Shown here: positions 18,826 to 27,652 of the stretch, piece by piece
How positions within the stretch are numbered: position 1 is the first letter of the stretch
Layout: each line of letters opens with the position of its first letter
Assembly (NCBI GenBank): GCA_901472505.1
Contig: LR590468.1
Span: forward strand, 2,207,501-2,271,500
Length of the DNA stretch: 64,000 nt
From: Proteus vulgaris
GTDB lineage: Bacteria; Pseudomonadota; Gammaproteobacteria; Enterobacterales; Enterobacteriaceae
Direction of reading: 5' to 3'
Made by a program: the position numbers and the translations under genes
The notes under the pieces: model-generated
What the model was told of the DNA's origin: nothing
Databases searched by the model: none
Seen by the model: the letters and a program-made list of their open reading frames with translations, nothing else

Positions 18826-20122
18826 CGTCATCATTATAGGTAGCGGGCTGGCGGGATTAACGGCGGGTATTCGTCTTGCCGAAGCTGGTAAGTCTTGTGC
18901 AATCATTAGCAATGGCCAAAGTGCACTGCATTTTTCGTCAGGTTCACTGGATTTATTGACGCATCTTCCTGATGGAACATCGGTGACTCACCCCAAAAAA
19001 GCACTGGCAACTTTGGCAGAGTTAGCACCTAAACATCCTTATAGCCGTATGGGTGAAATACAGGTTTCAACCTTAATTGAACAAGCTCAAGCATTGTTGG
19101 CAAGTACAAATGGCCTTGAATATCAAGGTAGTGGTGATGAAAACCATTATCGTATTACGCCAGTAGGGCATTCTCGTATGAGTTGGATGAGTCCCAAACG
19201 AGTCCCCATTCATGGTATTGATAAAGCATTGCCGTGGAAAAAGCTGGCCGTGGTAGGAATTGAAGGTTTCTTAGATTTTCAACCTCAGTTTGCAAGTAAT
19301 ACGCTTAATGAGCAAGGTGTTGAAGCTATTCCTTATCATATCCACTTACCGTTATTAGATAGATTGCGTGATAATCCAAGTGAATTTAGAGCAGTTAATA
19401 TTGCGCGTTACTTAGATAAACCTGAAAACACACAAGCGTTAGCTGACGAACTGAAAAAGCATGTTGATGACAGTGTTGAAGCGATTATTTTACCTGCATG
19501 TATTGGACTTGATGCTGAAGAGCCTGTGACATTACTGCAACAGTTAGTCGGTAAAGCGATTTGTCTATTACCAACATTGCCACCTTCTCTATTAGGAATT
19601 CGTCTACATCAAGCATTAAAACTGCGTTTTCAAAAAGCGGGTGGTTTAATCATGCCAGGTGATCGCGCGGAGGAAGTTGACTTAGTGGGTAACACTGTTA
19701 CAGGCGTTCACACTAGAAATCACACTGATATTCCTATTCGTAGTGAGCATGTGGTGTTAGCAACGGGAAGCTTTTTTAATAATGGCTTAATTGCCGAATT
19801 CGATCGTGTTTATGAGCCTTTAATGGAGCTGGATTTGTTAGAGGTATTACCTCGTAATGAGTGGACACAAGAGAATGTCTTTGCGAAACAGCCTTATATG
19901 CGCTTTGGTGTTAATACCGATAGCCAATTAAGGCCCATGAAATATGGTGAAGTATTAGACAATGTCTATGCTGTGGGCGCTGTGTTAGGTGGATTTGATC
20001 CGCTAAATGAAGGTTGTGGTGCTGGTGTTTCAATGATTAGTGCTCTTTATGCCGCGCAACAAATTTTACAACATCACAAATCAGAACAGACCACATCTGC
20101 GGTTGTGGAGGCAGCACAATGA
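18815..20122 (+). CDS. glpB: Anaerobic glycerol-3-phosphate dehydrogenase subunit B
   Basis: A 435-residue flavoprotein (E. coli 419) starting MKFDVIIIGSGLAGLTAGI, an FMN/FAD-binding Rossmann motif. The C-terminus has GAVLGGFDPLNEGCGAGVSMI. GlpB joins GlpA at the membrane-bound GlpC and relays electrons. The ATG at 18815 overlaps the end of glpA by 11 bp; the in-frame upstream start lies inside glpA and lacks homology. The stop overlaps glpC (ATGA), so all three genes are translationally coupled. Confidence 0.95.
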   Translation: MKFDVIIIGSGLAGLTAGIRLAEAGKSCAIISNGQSALHFSSGSLDLLTHLPDGTSVTHPKKALATLAELAPKHPYSRMGEIQVSTLIEQAQALLASTNGLEYQGSGDENHYRITPVGHSRMSWMSPKRVPIHGIDKALPWKKLAVVGIEGFLDFQPQFASNTLNEQGVEAIPYHIHLPLLDRLRDNPSEFRAVNIARYLDKPENTQALADELKKHVDDSVEAIILPACIGLDAEEPVTLLQQLVGKAICLLPTLPPSLLGIRLHQALKLRFQKAGGLIMPGDRAEEVDLVGNTVTGVHTRNHTDIPIRSEHVVLATGSFFNNGLIAEFDRVYEPLMELDLLEVLPRNEWTQENVFAKQPYMRFGVNTDSQLRPMKYGEVLDNVYAVGAVLGGFDPLNEGCGAGVSMISALYAAQQILQHHKSEQTTSAVVEAAQ

Positions 20123-21312
20123 GTTTACAAGATAACAGTTTTGAAGCTTGCATTAAGTGTACAGTTTGTACAACTTACTGCCCTGTTGCAAAAGTGAATC
20201 CACTTTATCCTGGTCCTAAACAAGCAGGCCCTGATGGTGAGCGTTTACGCTTAAAAGATCCGATGCTTTATGATGAAGCATTGAAATATTGTACTAACTG
20301 TAAGCGTTGTGAAGTCGCATGTCCGTCAGATGTAAAAATTGGTGATATCATTTCGCGCGCGAAACTGAACTACAATACCAAAACACCTAAAATTCGGGAT
20401 GCTATTTTAAGTCATACGGATTTAATGGGAACACTGTCAACGCCAATGGCGCCGATAGTAAATACTATTACCGGATTAAAACCAGTCCGTAAAATCTTGG
20501 ATAAAGCGCTTAAAATCGATCATCGTCGTGAATTACCAAAATACTCTTTTGGTACATTTAGAACATGGATGAAAAAACAAGTTGAAGAGCAGGCGCGTTT
20601 TAAAGATCAAGTTGCCTTCTTCCATGGTTGTTATGCTAACTATAACCACCCACAATTAGGGAAAGATTTAGTTAAAGTATTTAACAAAATGGATATTGGT
20701 GTTCAGTTATTAAAACGTGAAAAATGCTGTGGTGTTGCATTAATTGCGAATGGTTTTGTTAAACAAGCCAAAAAACAAGCCGCCGTGAACCTTGAATCTC
20801 TGACAGAAAAAATTGTTGAAAACAACATTCCTGTCGTTGCAACATCATCAACTTGTACCTTCACTATTCGTGATGAGTATGAACACATCCTTGATGTTGA
20901 TACATCAAAAGTACGTGAAAATATCGAATTAGCGACACGTTATATTTATCGCTTACTAGAAGATGGCCGTGAATTACCACTGAAACACACCCCGTTAAAA
21001 GTGGTATATCACACTCCTTGTCATATGGAAAAAATGGGTTGGACAGCATATTCTATTGATTTAATTAAACGTATCCCTGGTGTTGAAGTGATCGTTCTTG
21101 ACTCTCAATGTTGTGGTATTGCCGGAACTTATGGTTTTAAATCTGAAAACTACGATGTTGCGCAAGGTATTGGGGCTGGCTTATTCCGTCAAATTGAAGA
21201 GAGTGGTTGCGATTTAGTCATAACAGACTGTGAAACCTGTAAATGGCAAATAGAGATGTCAACAACGAAAAAATGTGAACACCCTATTAGTTTATTGGCA
21301 AGAGCATTATAA
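20119..21312 (+). CDS. glpC: Anaerobic glycerol-3-phosphate dehydrogenase subunit C
   Basis: A 397-residue protein (E. coli 396). Two ferredoxin-type [4Fe-4S] motifs come first (CIKCTVCTTYCP near residue 12, CTNCKRCEVACP near 59), then two CCG-type domains with REKCCGVALIANG and DSQCCGIAGTYGF, as in heterodisulfide reductase-like proteins. It anchors GlpAB and sends electrons to menaquinone, ending at fumarate reductase when fumarate is the acceptor. A strong terminator follows 55 bp downstream. Confidence 0.96.
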   Translation: MSLQDNSFEACIKCTVCTTYCPVAKVNPLYPGPKQAGPDGERLRLKDPMLYDEALKYCTNCKRCEVACPSDVKIGDIISRAKLNYNTKTPKIRDAILSHTDLMGTLSTPMAPIVNTITGLKPVRKILDKALKIDHRRELPKYSFGTFRTWMKKQVEEQARFKDQVAFFHGCYANYNHPQLGKDLVKVFNKMDIGVQLLKREKCCGVALIANGFVKQAKKQAAVNLESLTEKIVENNIPVVATSSTCTFTIRDEYEHILDVDTSKVRENIELATRYIYRLLEDGRELPLKHTPLKVVYHTPCHMEKMGWTAYSIDLIKRIPGVEVIVLDSQCCGIAGTYGFKSENYDVAQGIGAGLFRQIEESGCDLVITDCETCKWQIEMSTTKKCEHPISLLARAL

Positions 21313-21367
21313 GTATTGCCTATTAGATAATAAAAACGTAATTGATTACTAAGATAACAAGCAACTA

Positions 21368-21401
21368 GGGAATAAAAGAGGATCTTTTATTCCCTTTTTT
21401 T
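21368..21401 (+). terminator. Terminator of glpABC
   Basis: Stem GGGAATAAAAG with CTTTTATTCCC, loop AGGAT, then seven T. Confidence 0.92.
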
Positions 21402-21563
21402 ATTGAAACGCGAATGTACTAGAAAAAAACAATAAAAAGGAAGTAATCCACCCTTGTTGATAATAGATTATTTTAAAATGATTATGTTTAATGAGAAATA
21501 TAAATATAGCTGTTTTGATAAAGCCAAATATTTTGTACTTTTTTAAGTGTGATATTTTGCCCA

Positions 21564-21907
21564 TTAGTCAGCAATAACGCTTGCTTTCCCGCCTAATGCA
21601 TTAGTAGCGACTAATGTTCCTTCAACAATAGGGGCAGAGCTTAAGGCAACATGGGCTACAATATCATGATCGAGATTAGCTATGGCAAGAGTATAAGTAT
21701 CGAGTAAAACAAGTACACCTTGCTTGCATAATATTTTTTTATGGTTGTCAGTATGGTTTCTGAAAAGACTTTATGAGTTAGATCTAAAGGTGCTTGATAA
21801 TTGGTTGCGATGGCAATTTTGACTTGGCGATCTACAGTCTGATTTACGAGCTCTTTAATACCATTGGCGAGCATAAGGTTCTTTGAAACTAATACAATAT
21901 TGACCAT
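21564..21907 (-). pseudogene. DhaM-like PTS EIIA domain, degenerate and frameshifted
   Basis: A 115-residue EIIA(Man)-type domain like the N-terminal part of DhaM, the phosphoryl donor subunit of PTS-dependent dihydroxyacetone kinase. It starts MVNIVLVSKNLMLANGIKEL and ends SSAPIVEGTLVATNALGG, matching DhaM landmarks (MVNLVIVSHS, LVEGTLAA). The active-site His of the VSHS motif is replaced by Lys/Asn (VSKN), so phosphotransfer looks impossible. The frame also breaks at a T7 run (21734-21740) that needs one more base. It follows gldA, the usual dhaKLM neighbour, but dhaK and dhaL are absent. A relic is the likely reading. Confidence 0.7.
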
Positions 21908-21967
21908 AAAGCACTTTTTTTGCCAATGTAAACAGGGAGAATTAAATACTCCCTGTTTACTCAGGTT

Positions 21968-23071
21968 TTAATAAAGCCATTCCCGACCTAATTGGTCGGC
22001 AGTTAAAATAGCGGCGTAAACCTTATCTGAATCAATATCAAATGGCATGTTATAAATTGTCTCTCCTTCTGCACAGCTTAACTCAGCCACTGCCATGATT
22101 TTTTCATTCAACTCGTCGCCTGTAGCGTTGATACCTAATTCTTCTAAGGTGACAGGTAAGCCCACTAAAATACAGAAGTCGAGAAATTCTTCTAATTCTT
22201 CCAATGGACTGTTTTCTAAAACTAATTGCACTAATGTACCAAAGGCAACTTTTTCGCCATGATACATATGGTGGCACTCTTCTAATGCGGTAAATCCATT
22301 ATGAATGGCATGAGCGGCAGCAAGACCTGCACTTTCAAAACCAATACCACTTAGGAATGTATTGGCTTCGATAATATTTTCGACGGCTGTTGTGCAAACC
22401 CCGCGACTAACAGACAGTTTTGCTTTATAGCCATCTTCTAAAAGCGTGTTATAACAAAGTTCTGCCAAAGCAAGTGCTGCAAGTGTTGATTTACCTCCCG
22501 CCATAGTTTGTTTTTGCGCGTTGCTACAGGCTCTCGCTTCAAAATAAGTTGCTAAAGCATCACCCATACCTGCAACTAATAAACGGGCAGGCGCAGAAGC
22601 GATAACATTGGTATCCATAACAACCACATCAGGGTTGGTTGGGTAAAACAGGTAACTATCAAAGGCGCCGAGTTCTGTATAAATCACGGAAAGAGCACTG
22701 GTTGGGGCATCAGTCGACGCAATGGTAGGCGATATCACGACAGGGAGCTGACATTTATAAGCAACAGCCTTGGCAGTATCGAGTGTTTTACCACCACCAA
22801 CGCCGATGATCACAAGCGATGCTTGGGCTTTTGCGAGTTCGGATAAACGATTAATTTCGTTATGTGTACATTCACCATTAAACAATTCGAAATGCCCATT
22901 AACTTCATACTGAGACATACTGTCTTTAACGGTACTGCCGACTAATTCCATTACAAATTTATCAGCAATGATCAATGCTCTATCACCAAAAGGCTTAGTG
23001 TATTTACCGATATGAAATAACGCATCAGGCCCTTGAATATATTTAGCGGGGGATTGAATAATTTTTAACAT
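21968..23071 (-). CDS. gldA: Glycerol dehydrogenase GldA
   Basis: A 367-residue iron-type alcohol dehydrogenase family member with the same length as E. coli GldA. NAD-binding GVGGGKTLDTAKA lies near residue 94, and metal-ligand regions are GMGDALATYFEAR, AAHAIHNGFTAL and CHHMYHGEKVAFG. It interconverts glycerol and dihydroxyacetone with NAD in the cytoplasm. A relic of the dihydroxyacetone kinase donor DhaM lies 60 bp downstream, across an inverted repeat (arms at 21930-21939 and 21949-21958). Confidence 0.96.
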   Translation of the reverse strand: MLKIIQSPAKYIQGPDALFHIGKYTKPFGDRALIIADKFVMELVGSTVKDSMSQYEVNGHFELFNGECTHNEINRLSELAKAQASLVIIGVGGGKTLDTAKAVAYKCQLPVVISPTIASTDAPTSALSVIYTELGAFDSYLFYPTNPDVVVMDTNVIASAPARLLVAGMGDALATYFEARACSNAQKQTMAGGKSTLAALALAELCYNTLLEDGYKAKLSVSRGVCTTAVENIIEANTFLSGIGFESAGLAAAHAIHNGFTALEECHHMYHGEKVAFGTLVQLVLENSPLEELEEFLDFCILVGLPVTLEELGINATGDELNEKIMAVAELSCAEGETIYNMPFDIDSDKVYAAILTADQLGREWLY

Positions 23072-23342
23072 AATAGACTCCTACTGTTTATTGGTGAAAC
23101 GAGAGAAAATCTGTATGCAACGTATTAATGATAGATAAAAAATGACTCATTTTTTATTCTCTCAATATCATACTAAATATATTGTGATATTAATTAAGAG
23201 TTAGGATGTTATTTAAGATTTTAGTCATGTATATATAAATATGTTGCCGATATTGAGAAATGTTCCTTTTTTCATATAAATTTATTTCTGAGTTGAGGTA
23301 AGCTTCATAAACAATTTAACTCATTAAATTTAAAGGACTATT

Positions 23343-23834
23343 ATGATTATTACTTTACAAGGGCATGGCGCACCATTTCTAATGCGAAGCGAGTCTATGT
23401 TAATCAGTGGACATAGCAAAGATGGGATAGAATCCATAAAGATGGATCCCAAAATTAAGTCAATGGTTGGTTATACTAAAGTAATAAAGGAACATATTTC
23501 TGAATTACACAATACCAATATTTTGTTGAAATTGAGATCGTGCTATAGCGCTAATGGAGGACGATTTTGTAGCGCACAATATTTAGCTGACAAATTAGGT
23601 GCAACAGTAGAAGCATACTATGGTAAAACAACGCTACAAGGAGGTGTTGTAGGTAGCCTTACCAATCCAAATACATCTGCGAATAATAAAAAAATATTTC
23701 ATCCTCACAGCTCTTCTATCGCAAAATCAATTACTTCGATTGGTTATAAAGTAGGGTATAAGTTTGTGGATATGATAATACCTTCTAAAAAGTTAGAGAA
23801 TATGCCTAGTGTATTCTTTCAACATTCAAAATAA
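23343..23834 (+). CDS. Orphan small protein with clan CD (C80/caspase-fold-like) cysteine peptidase motifs
   Basis: A 163-residue cytoplasmic-type protein with no signal peptide and a strong site (AAAGGA) before the ATG. It starts with a hydrophobic strand and His-Gly motif, MIITLQGHGAP (His8). Near residue 66 a second hydrophobic strand ends in a candidate nucleophile, ILLKLRSCYSANGG, followed by AQYLADKLGATVEAYYG. Strand-HG plus strand-x-C(S/A), then a helix and a strand, is the layout of clan CD peptidases such as the MARTX toxin cysteine protease domain. No toxin, immunity or secretion gene is adjacent. Peptidase activity is inference from motifs; it could be an effector, a processed-toxin fragment or a non-peptidase relative. 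Confidence 0.5.
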   Translation: MIITLQGHGAPFLMRSESMLISGHSKDGIESIKMDPKIKSMVGYTKVIKEHISELHNTNILLKLRSCYSANGGRFCSAQYLADKLGATVEAYYGKTTLQGGVVGSLTNPNTSANNKKIFHPHSSSIAKSITSIGYKVGYKFVDMIIPSKKLENMPSVFFQHSK

Positions 23835-23885
23835 ATTTATTTTAACTTCCCCTCATTTAGAACCGTTAAATGAGGGGAAGTTATT

Positions 23886-24559
23886 TTAATTTATCTCAAC
23901 GAATTTTCTTTCAGAATTATTTTGTTGGGAAAAAAAGTAACGCAAAATAAAGTTCAGTAATACACCATAGGCCGGCAAGAAAAAAAACATACAAATGGTT
24001 AATTTGAATACATAGTCGACTAAGGCAATTTCAACCCAATTTGTCGCCATAAAGGTATCTGTACTGCGATAAAAGGCAATAAAGAAGAATGCGAGTGTGT
24101 CGAGTAAATTACCAAAGAACATTGCTGCACTTGGTGCTACCCACCATTTTTGTTGTTGTCTTAAACGATTAAAGACAGACACATCCATGATTTGACCTAA
24201 CACATAAGCCATAAAGCTTGCTGTTGCGATCCTTGCCACCATGATATTGAAATCACCTAATGAGGTAAAACCCTGCCAACTTCCTTGAAAAAAGAGTGTT
24301 GATATCAGGTAAGAAATCGCTAATGCGGGTAGCATCACGGCAGTAATAATGCGTCTGGCAAGGGGGGCACCATAAATACGAACCGTTAAATCTGTTGCTA
24401 GGAAAATAAACGGAAAAGTAAAGGCTCCCAAGTGGTATGAAAACCAAAGATGGAGATAGGTAATTGCACAAGATAGTTACTAGATGTAATTATCAGGATA
24501 TGAAATAAAGAAAGCCATAACAGCGCTACCGCTTTTTGGCGGGGAGTAAACGTATACAT
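23886..24559 (-). CDS. yhhQ: Queuosine precursor transporter YhhQ (one frameshift)
   Basis: Corrected to about 224 residues (E. coli 221). Six predicted membrane helices; landmarks are SSNYLVQLPISIFGFHTTWG, FLATDLTVRIYGAPLARRII and ARIATASFMAYVLGQIMDV. YhhQ imports 7-cyano-7-deazaguanine and preQ1 for queuosine synthesis. The frame breaks where CCC (24427-24429 on the plus strand) needs one more base, restoring TTWGAFTFPFIFLATD. The start at 24559 matches E. coli and lies 8 bp after the AAGG that forms the 3' end of a preQ1 riboswitch. An upstream in-frame extension is not supported. Confidence 0.9.
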
Positions 24560-24567
24560 AAATTGTA

Positions 24568-24599
24568 CCTTTTTAGTGATTGGGGTGAGGGAACCCAAT
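24568..24599 (-). promoter_or_regulatory. PreQ1-I riboswitch controlling yhhQ translation
   Basis: On the minus strand TTGGG-TTCCCTCAC-CCCAA forms the P1 hairpin, and the A-rich tail TCACTAAAAAGG follows. This matches the very small preQ1-I aptamer: a P1 hairpin with a C-rich loop, then an A-rich strand ending in the ribosome binding site. Pairing of AAGG with the loop would hide the binding site when ligand is bound. The downstream gene is a known preQ1-regulated transporter type. Confidence 0.85.
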
Positions 24600-24765
24600 A
24601 AAACAGTGATTTTTCTCTTAAATGAGAGGATGCGCATAATACGCTGGTTGCGCAACAAAAGCAAAGATTAGCGATAATCCTCTTGTGCTTAATGTGCCGT
24701 GATGTAAATACGAAAGCGAGATATAATGACGGTATCTGTCAGTGTTAAGAAAAATGGTTAATAGA

Positions 24766-25020
24766 ATGAATGCTCAATTTGATGATGCAACTAAAACATT
24801 AGATACGTTGGGGCTACGTTGCCCAGAGCCAGTCATGTTAGTCCGTAAAACCATAAGAAATATGGCATTAGGTGAGACGTTATTAGTGATTGCTGATGAT
24901 CCTGCCACAGTGCGTGATATTCCTGGCTTTTGTCGATTTATGGAACATGATTTATTAAATCAAGAGACACAATCTGCACCTTATCGTTATCTTATCCGTA
25001 AAAAAGAGAGCAATCTGTAA
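24766..25020 (+). CDS. tusA: Sulfur carrier protein TusA (SirA)
   Basis: An 84-residue protein with the family motif [19 protein letters not shown], whose Cys carries the persulfide. It takes sulfur from IscS and hands it to TusBCD for 2-thiolation of tRNA wobble uridine, and also to the molybdenum cofactor pathway. The start at 24766 gives the same N-terminal length as E. coli TusA (81 aa); ATGs at 24754 or farther upstream are possible. It is divergent from yhhQ and convergent with zntA, the E. coli order. Confidence 0.95.
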   Translation: MNAQFDDATKTLDTLGLRCPEPVMLVRKTIRNMALGETLLVIADDPATVRDIPGFCRFMEHDLLNQETQSAPYRYLIRKKESNL

Positions 25021-25056
25021 TTTATACTGTAAATATTGCTTATTATCGCGCTAAAA

Positions 25057-25100
25057 AATAACCCAAGCCCCACATACTGAGGTTTGGGTTTTGTTATTTT
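25057..25100. terminator. Bidirectional terminator between tusA and zntA
   Basis: Arms AACCCAA (25060-25066) and TTGGGTT (25084-25090), flanked by an A-run on the left and a T-rich tract on the right, between two convergent genes. Confidence 0.7.
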
Positions 25101-25107
25101 AGCGTGC

Positions 25108-27474
25108 TTACTCTTTGTTTGAAGCGCTAATTTTTACTCTTAACAGTCTTACGGCATTGGCTGTTACCAGTGCTGTTGCTCCTGAGTCAGCAAGAACAGC
25201 AACCCAAAGTCCAGTAATTCCTAATAAGCTTGTTACTAAAAATATCGCTTTTAAACCAAGTGCTATCGTGATGTTTTCACGGATAATTTTACGTGTCGCA
25301 CGAGACAACTTAATAATTTCAGGTAAGCCAGTTAAACGGTTATGCGTTAATGCTGCATCAGCTGTTTCAAGTGCAACGTCTGTACCGCTTCCCATCGCGA
25401 CACCAATGGTTGCGGCTTTCATTGCTGGTGCATCATTAATACCATCGCCCACCATCATTGTGTTATGCGTTTTACTGATTTCCATTACTGAAGTCACTTT
25501 ATCTTCAGGCAGTAATCCTGCACGGAAATCCATACCTAATTTTTTCGCAATAGCGGCTGCTGCTCTTGGATTATCACCTGTTAGCATAACGGCATTGATG
25601 TTCATCTCTTTCAATAACTTCATTGATTCGACAGCATCGCTGCGTAAGGTATCTTGCATAGCAATAACACCGATAAGCTGACTCTCTTTTAATACGACTA
25701 CCACGGTTTTGCCTTCATCTTCAAGGCGAGCAACCTCTTGTTGCCATTGAGAAGAGAGTAATGTGGCTTCTGATAATTGAGAAGGCGCACTCACCAGAAT
25801 ATGTTGGCTATTTAAATAACCTTCAATCCCTTTACCGGCTAGCGCTTTACGATCTTCTGCTTCAACAACAAGCACATCGTTTTCTTGCGCCTTATTGATA
25901 ATCGCTTTTGCTAATGGGTGATGAGAACCCACTTCTACAGATGATGCAAGCGTCAGGACCTCTTTCTCATTAAAACCGGTTTCGGCAACAACATCAGTAA
26001 CTTGAGGTTTCCCTTCAGTTAGCGTGCCTGTTTTATCTAGTGCGATAGTATTAACTGTGCCTAATTGTTCTAATGCTGCACCTCCTTTAATCAATGCTCC
26101 ACGTTTAGTTGCGGCTGCTAAGGCTGATGTGATTGCAGCAGGTGTTGAGATAACTAAAGCACAAGGACAACCAATGAGTAACAGAGTTAAACCGCGATAA
26201 ATCCATGTTTCCCAAGGTTGTGAAAATAATAACGGTGGGATAATGATAACTAGTGCTGAGAACAGCATAATAGCGGGTGTATAGTAGCGACTAAAACGGT
26301 CAATAAAGCGCTCGATTGGCGCTCTACGCTCTTCTGCTTCTTCGATCAGTTGCAAAATACGGTCAATGGCATTTTGTCCTTGTTCTGAGACCACTTTCAT
26401 TTGCACAGATCTATCCACAGATAAACAGCCTGCAGCCACTTTTTCGCCTTGTAAGCGTTCTACAGGGACAGATTCTCCCGTTAATGCACTCTCATCAAAG
26501 CTTGCAAATGCGCTGACTAATTCAGCATCGGTTGGTAAACGTGAACCTGGTGCTATTTCGATAAGATCGCCTGGGCGCAGTTGCGCAACAGAAACGGTTT
26601 GTTTTTTGCCGTTTTTGATTAATGTGGCTTCTTCGGGAACTAGCGCCATTAAAGCACTTACACCACGACGAGCCCGACCTGCTGCGTAAGACTCTAACAT
26701 TTCACCAATCATAAACAGCAGAATAACCATTGCGGCTTCTTCGGTAGCATTAATAAATAGTGCACCAATTGCGGCAACGCTCATCAATGTTTCGATAGCA
26801 AACGGTGTACCACTGCGAATAAGTTGTAAGGACTTTTTCACAATGGGGAATAGTCCAATCAAGGTTGTTGCGATAAAGGCTGCTCGACCTGCTTGAGGAT
26901 CAATAAACTCTGCACCCCAGCTAATTGCCATTAAAAGTGCTAATACAATAACAAATGAACTTTCTTTCAAGAGACTTTGCTTAGCGACTTTTTTAGATAG
27001 AGGTGATGAGAGATCAAAAAGCTCAAAACCTGCACTATTAATTGCGGCAATGACATCAGCGCGTAAGTCACTATCTGCATCAACAACCAATTTTTCGGTG
27101 GCAAAAAGGACTTTTGCTTGTTTTACACCCACGACTTTGAGTGCAGCTGTTTCAATTTTTTGTGCGCAACTTGGGCAGTCCATGCCTTGGACTTTCCAAC
27201 TAAAGCGTTGTTGTGCAATTTTCTCGGGTTCAATATTTGAAACAGGGGCGTTGATATCACAACCTCCATGACCATCGTGATCGTGATTGTGAGAATGCTT
27301 GCTGTGATGCTCATCCTCGCATTCAGGATCGCTTTTATCTATTTTAGTATGAGAATGTCCATTTTCAGTATGTGAGTGCGTACTATTCTCAGAGTGCCCT
27401 GAACAGCATTGGGAACTTGAGCAACAAGCATCGGTATGTTTATGATTATCGTGTTGATGAGCATGTTTAGTCAT
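25108..27474 (-). CDS. zntA: Zn(II)/Cd(II)/Pb(II)-translocating P-type ATPase ZntA
   Basis: A 788-residue P1B-type ATPase. Residues 1-85 are exceptionally rich in His and Cys (HQHDNHKHTDACC, then HSHNHDHDGHGG). A heavy-metal domain follows with QGMDCPSC. The membrane metal site is IGCPCALV, phosphorylation is at DKTGTL, and the hinge is MVGDGINDAPA. It pumps zinc, cadmium and lead out across the inner membrane. The protein is longer than E. coli ZntA (732 aa) mainly because of the His-rich tail, which may buffer metal. A MerR-type promoter with a 20-bp spacer lies upstream. Confidence 0.96.
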   Translation of the reverse strand: MTKHAHQHDNHKHTDACCSSSQCCSGHSENSTHSHTENGHSHTKIDKSDPECEDEHHSKHSHNHDHDGHGGCDINAPVSNIEPEKIAQQRFSWKVQGMDCPSCAQKIETAALKVVGVKQAKVLFATEKLVVDADSDLRADVIAAINSAGFELFDLSSPLSKKVAKQSLLKESSFVIVLALLMAISWGAEFIDPQAGRAAFIATTLIGLFPIVKKSLQLIRSGTPFAIETLMSVAAIGALFINATEEAAMVILLFMIGEMLESYAAGRARRGVSALMALVPEEATLIKNGKKQTVSVAQLRPGDLIEIAPGSRLPTDAELVSAFASFDESALTGESVPVERLQGEKVAAGCLSVDRSVQMKVVSEQGQNAIDRILQLIEEAEERRAPIERFIDRFSRYYTPAIMLFSALVIIIPPLLFSQPWETWIYRGLTLLLIGCPCALVISTPAAITSALAAATKRGALIKGGAALEQLGTVNTIALDKTGTLTEGKPQVTDVVAETGFNEKEVLTLASSVEVGSHHPLAKAIINKAQENDVLVVEAEDRKALAGKGIEGYLNSQHILVSAPSQLSEATLLSSQWQQEVARLEDEGKTVVVVLKESQLIGVIAMQDTLRSDAVESMKLLKEMNINAVMLTGDNPRAAAAIAKKLGMDFRAGLLPEDKVTSVMEISKTHNTMMVGDGINDAPAMKAATIGVAMGSGTDVALETADAALTHNRLTGLPEIIKLSRATRKIIRENITIALGLKAIFLVTSLLGITGLWVAVLADSGATALVTANAVRLLRVKISASNKE

Positions 27475-27528
27475 AACGGGCTCTCCTTGTTCAACGAAGT
27501 AAAGTCTAATTTCATTTATTTGATAAGT

Positions 27529-27560
27529 ACTTTACAGCTTGGAGTAGAGTCCAGAGTCAA
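27529..27560 (-). promoter_or_regulatory. ZntR-type promoter of zntA
   Basis: On the minus strand the -35 TTGACT and the -10 TAAAGT are separated by exactly 20 bp, the over-long spacer typical of MerR-family promoters. The spacer contains the imperfect dyad CTGGACTCTACTCCAAG, close to the E. coli zntA operator. ZntR would untwist it when zinc is in excess. The regulator gene is not in the window. Confidence 0.85.
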
Positions 27561-27611
27561 GATGTGTGATAAAAATTCATTGTCAAAAAATGCGAATTAA
27601 GTTGAAAAACT

Positions 27612-27644
27612 AACCCCTTGATTTAAAAATCAAAACAAGGGGTT
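27612..27644 (-). terminator. Terminator of yhhN
   Basis: Arms AACCCCTTG (27612-27620) and CAAGGGGTT (27636-27644), followed on the minus strand by AGTTTTT. It separates yhhN from the zntA promoter. Confidence 0.7.
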
Positions 27645-27652
27645 GATTAAAA

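Noticed and set aside
25115..25681. 188-codon ORF antisense to zntA
   Set aside because: It lies wholly inside a well-supported P-type ATPase gene on the other strand, has no recognisable domain, and is a shadow of its codon pattern.
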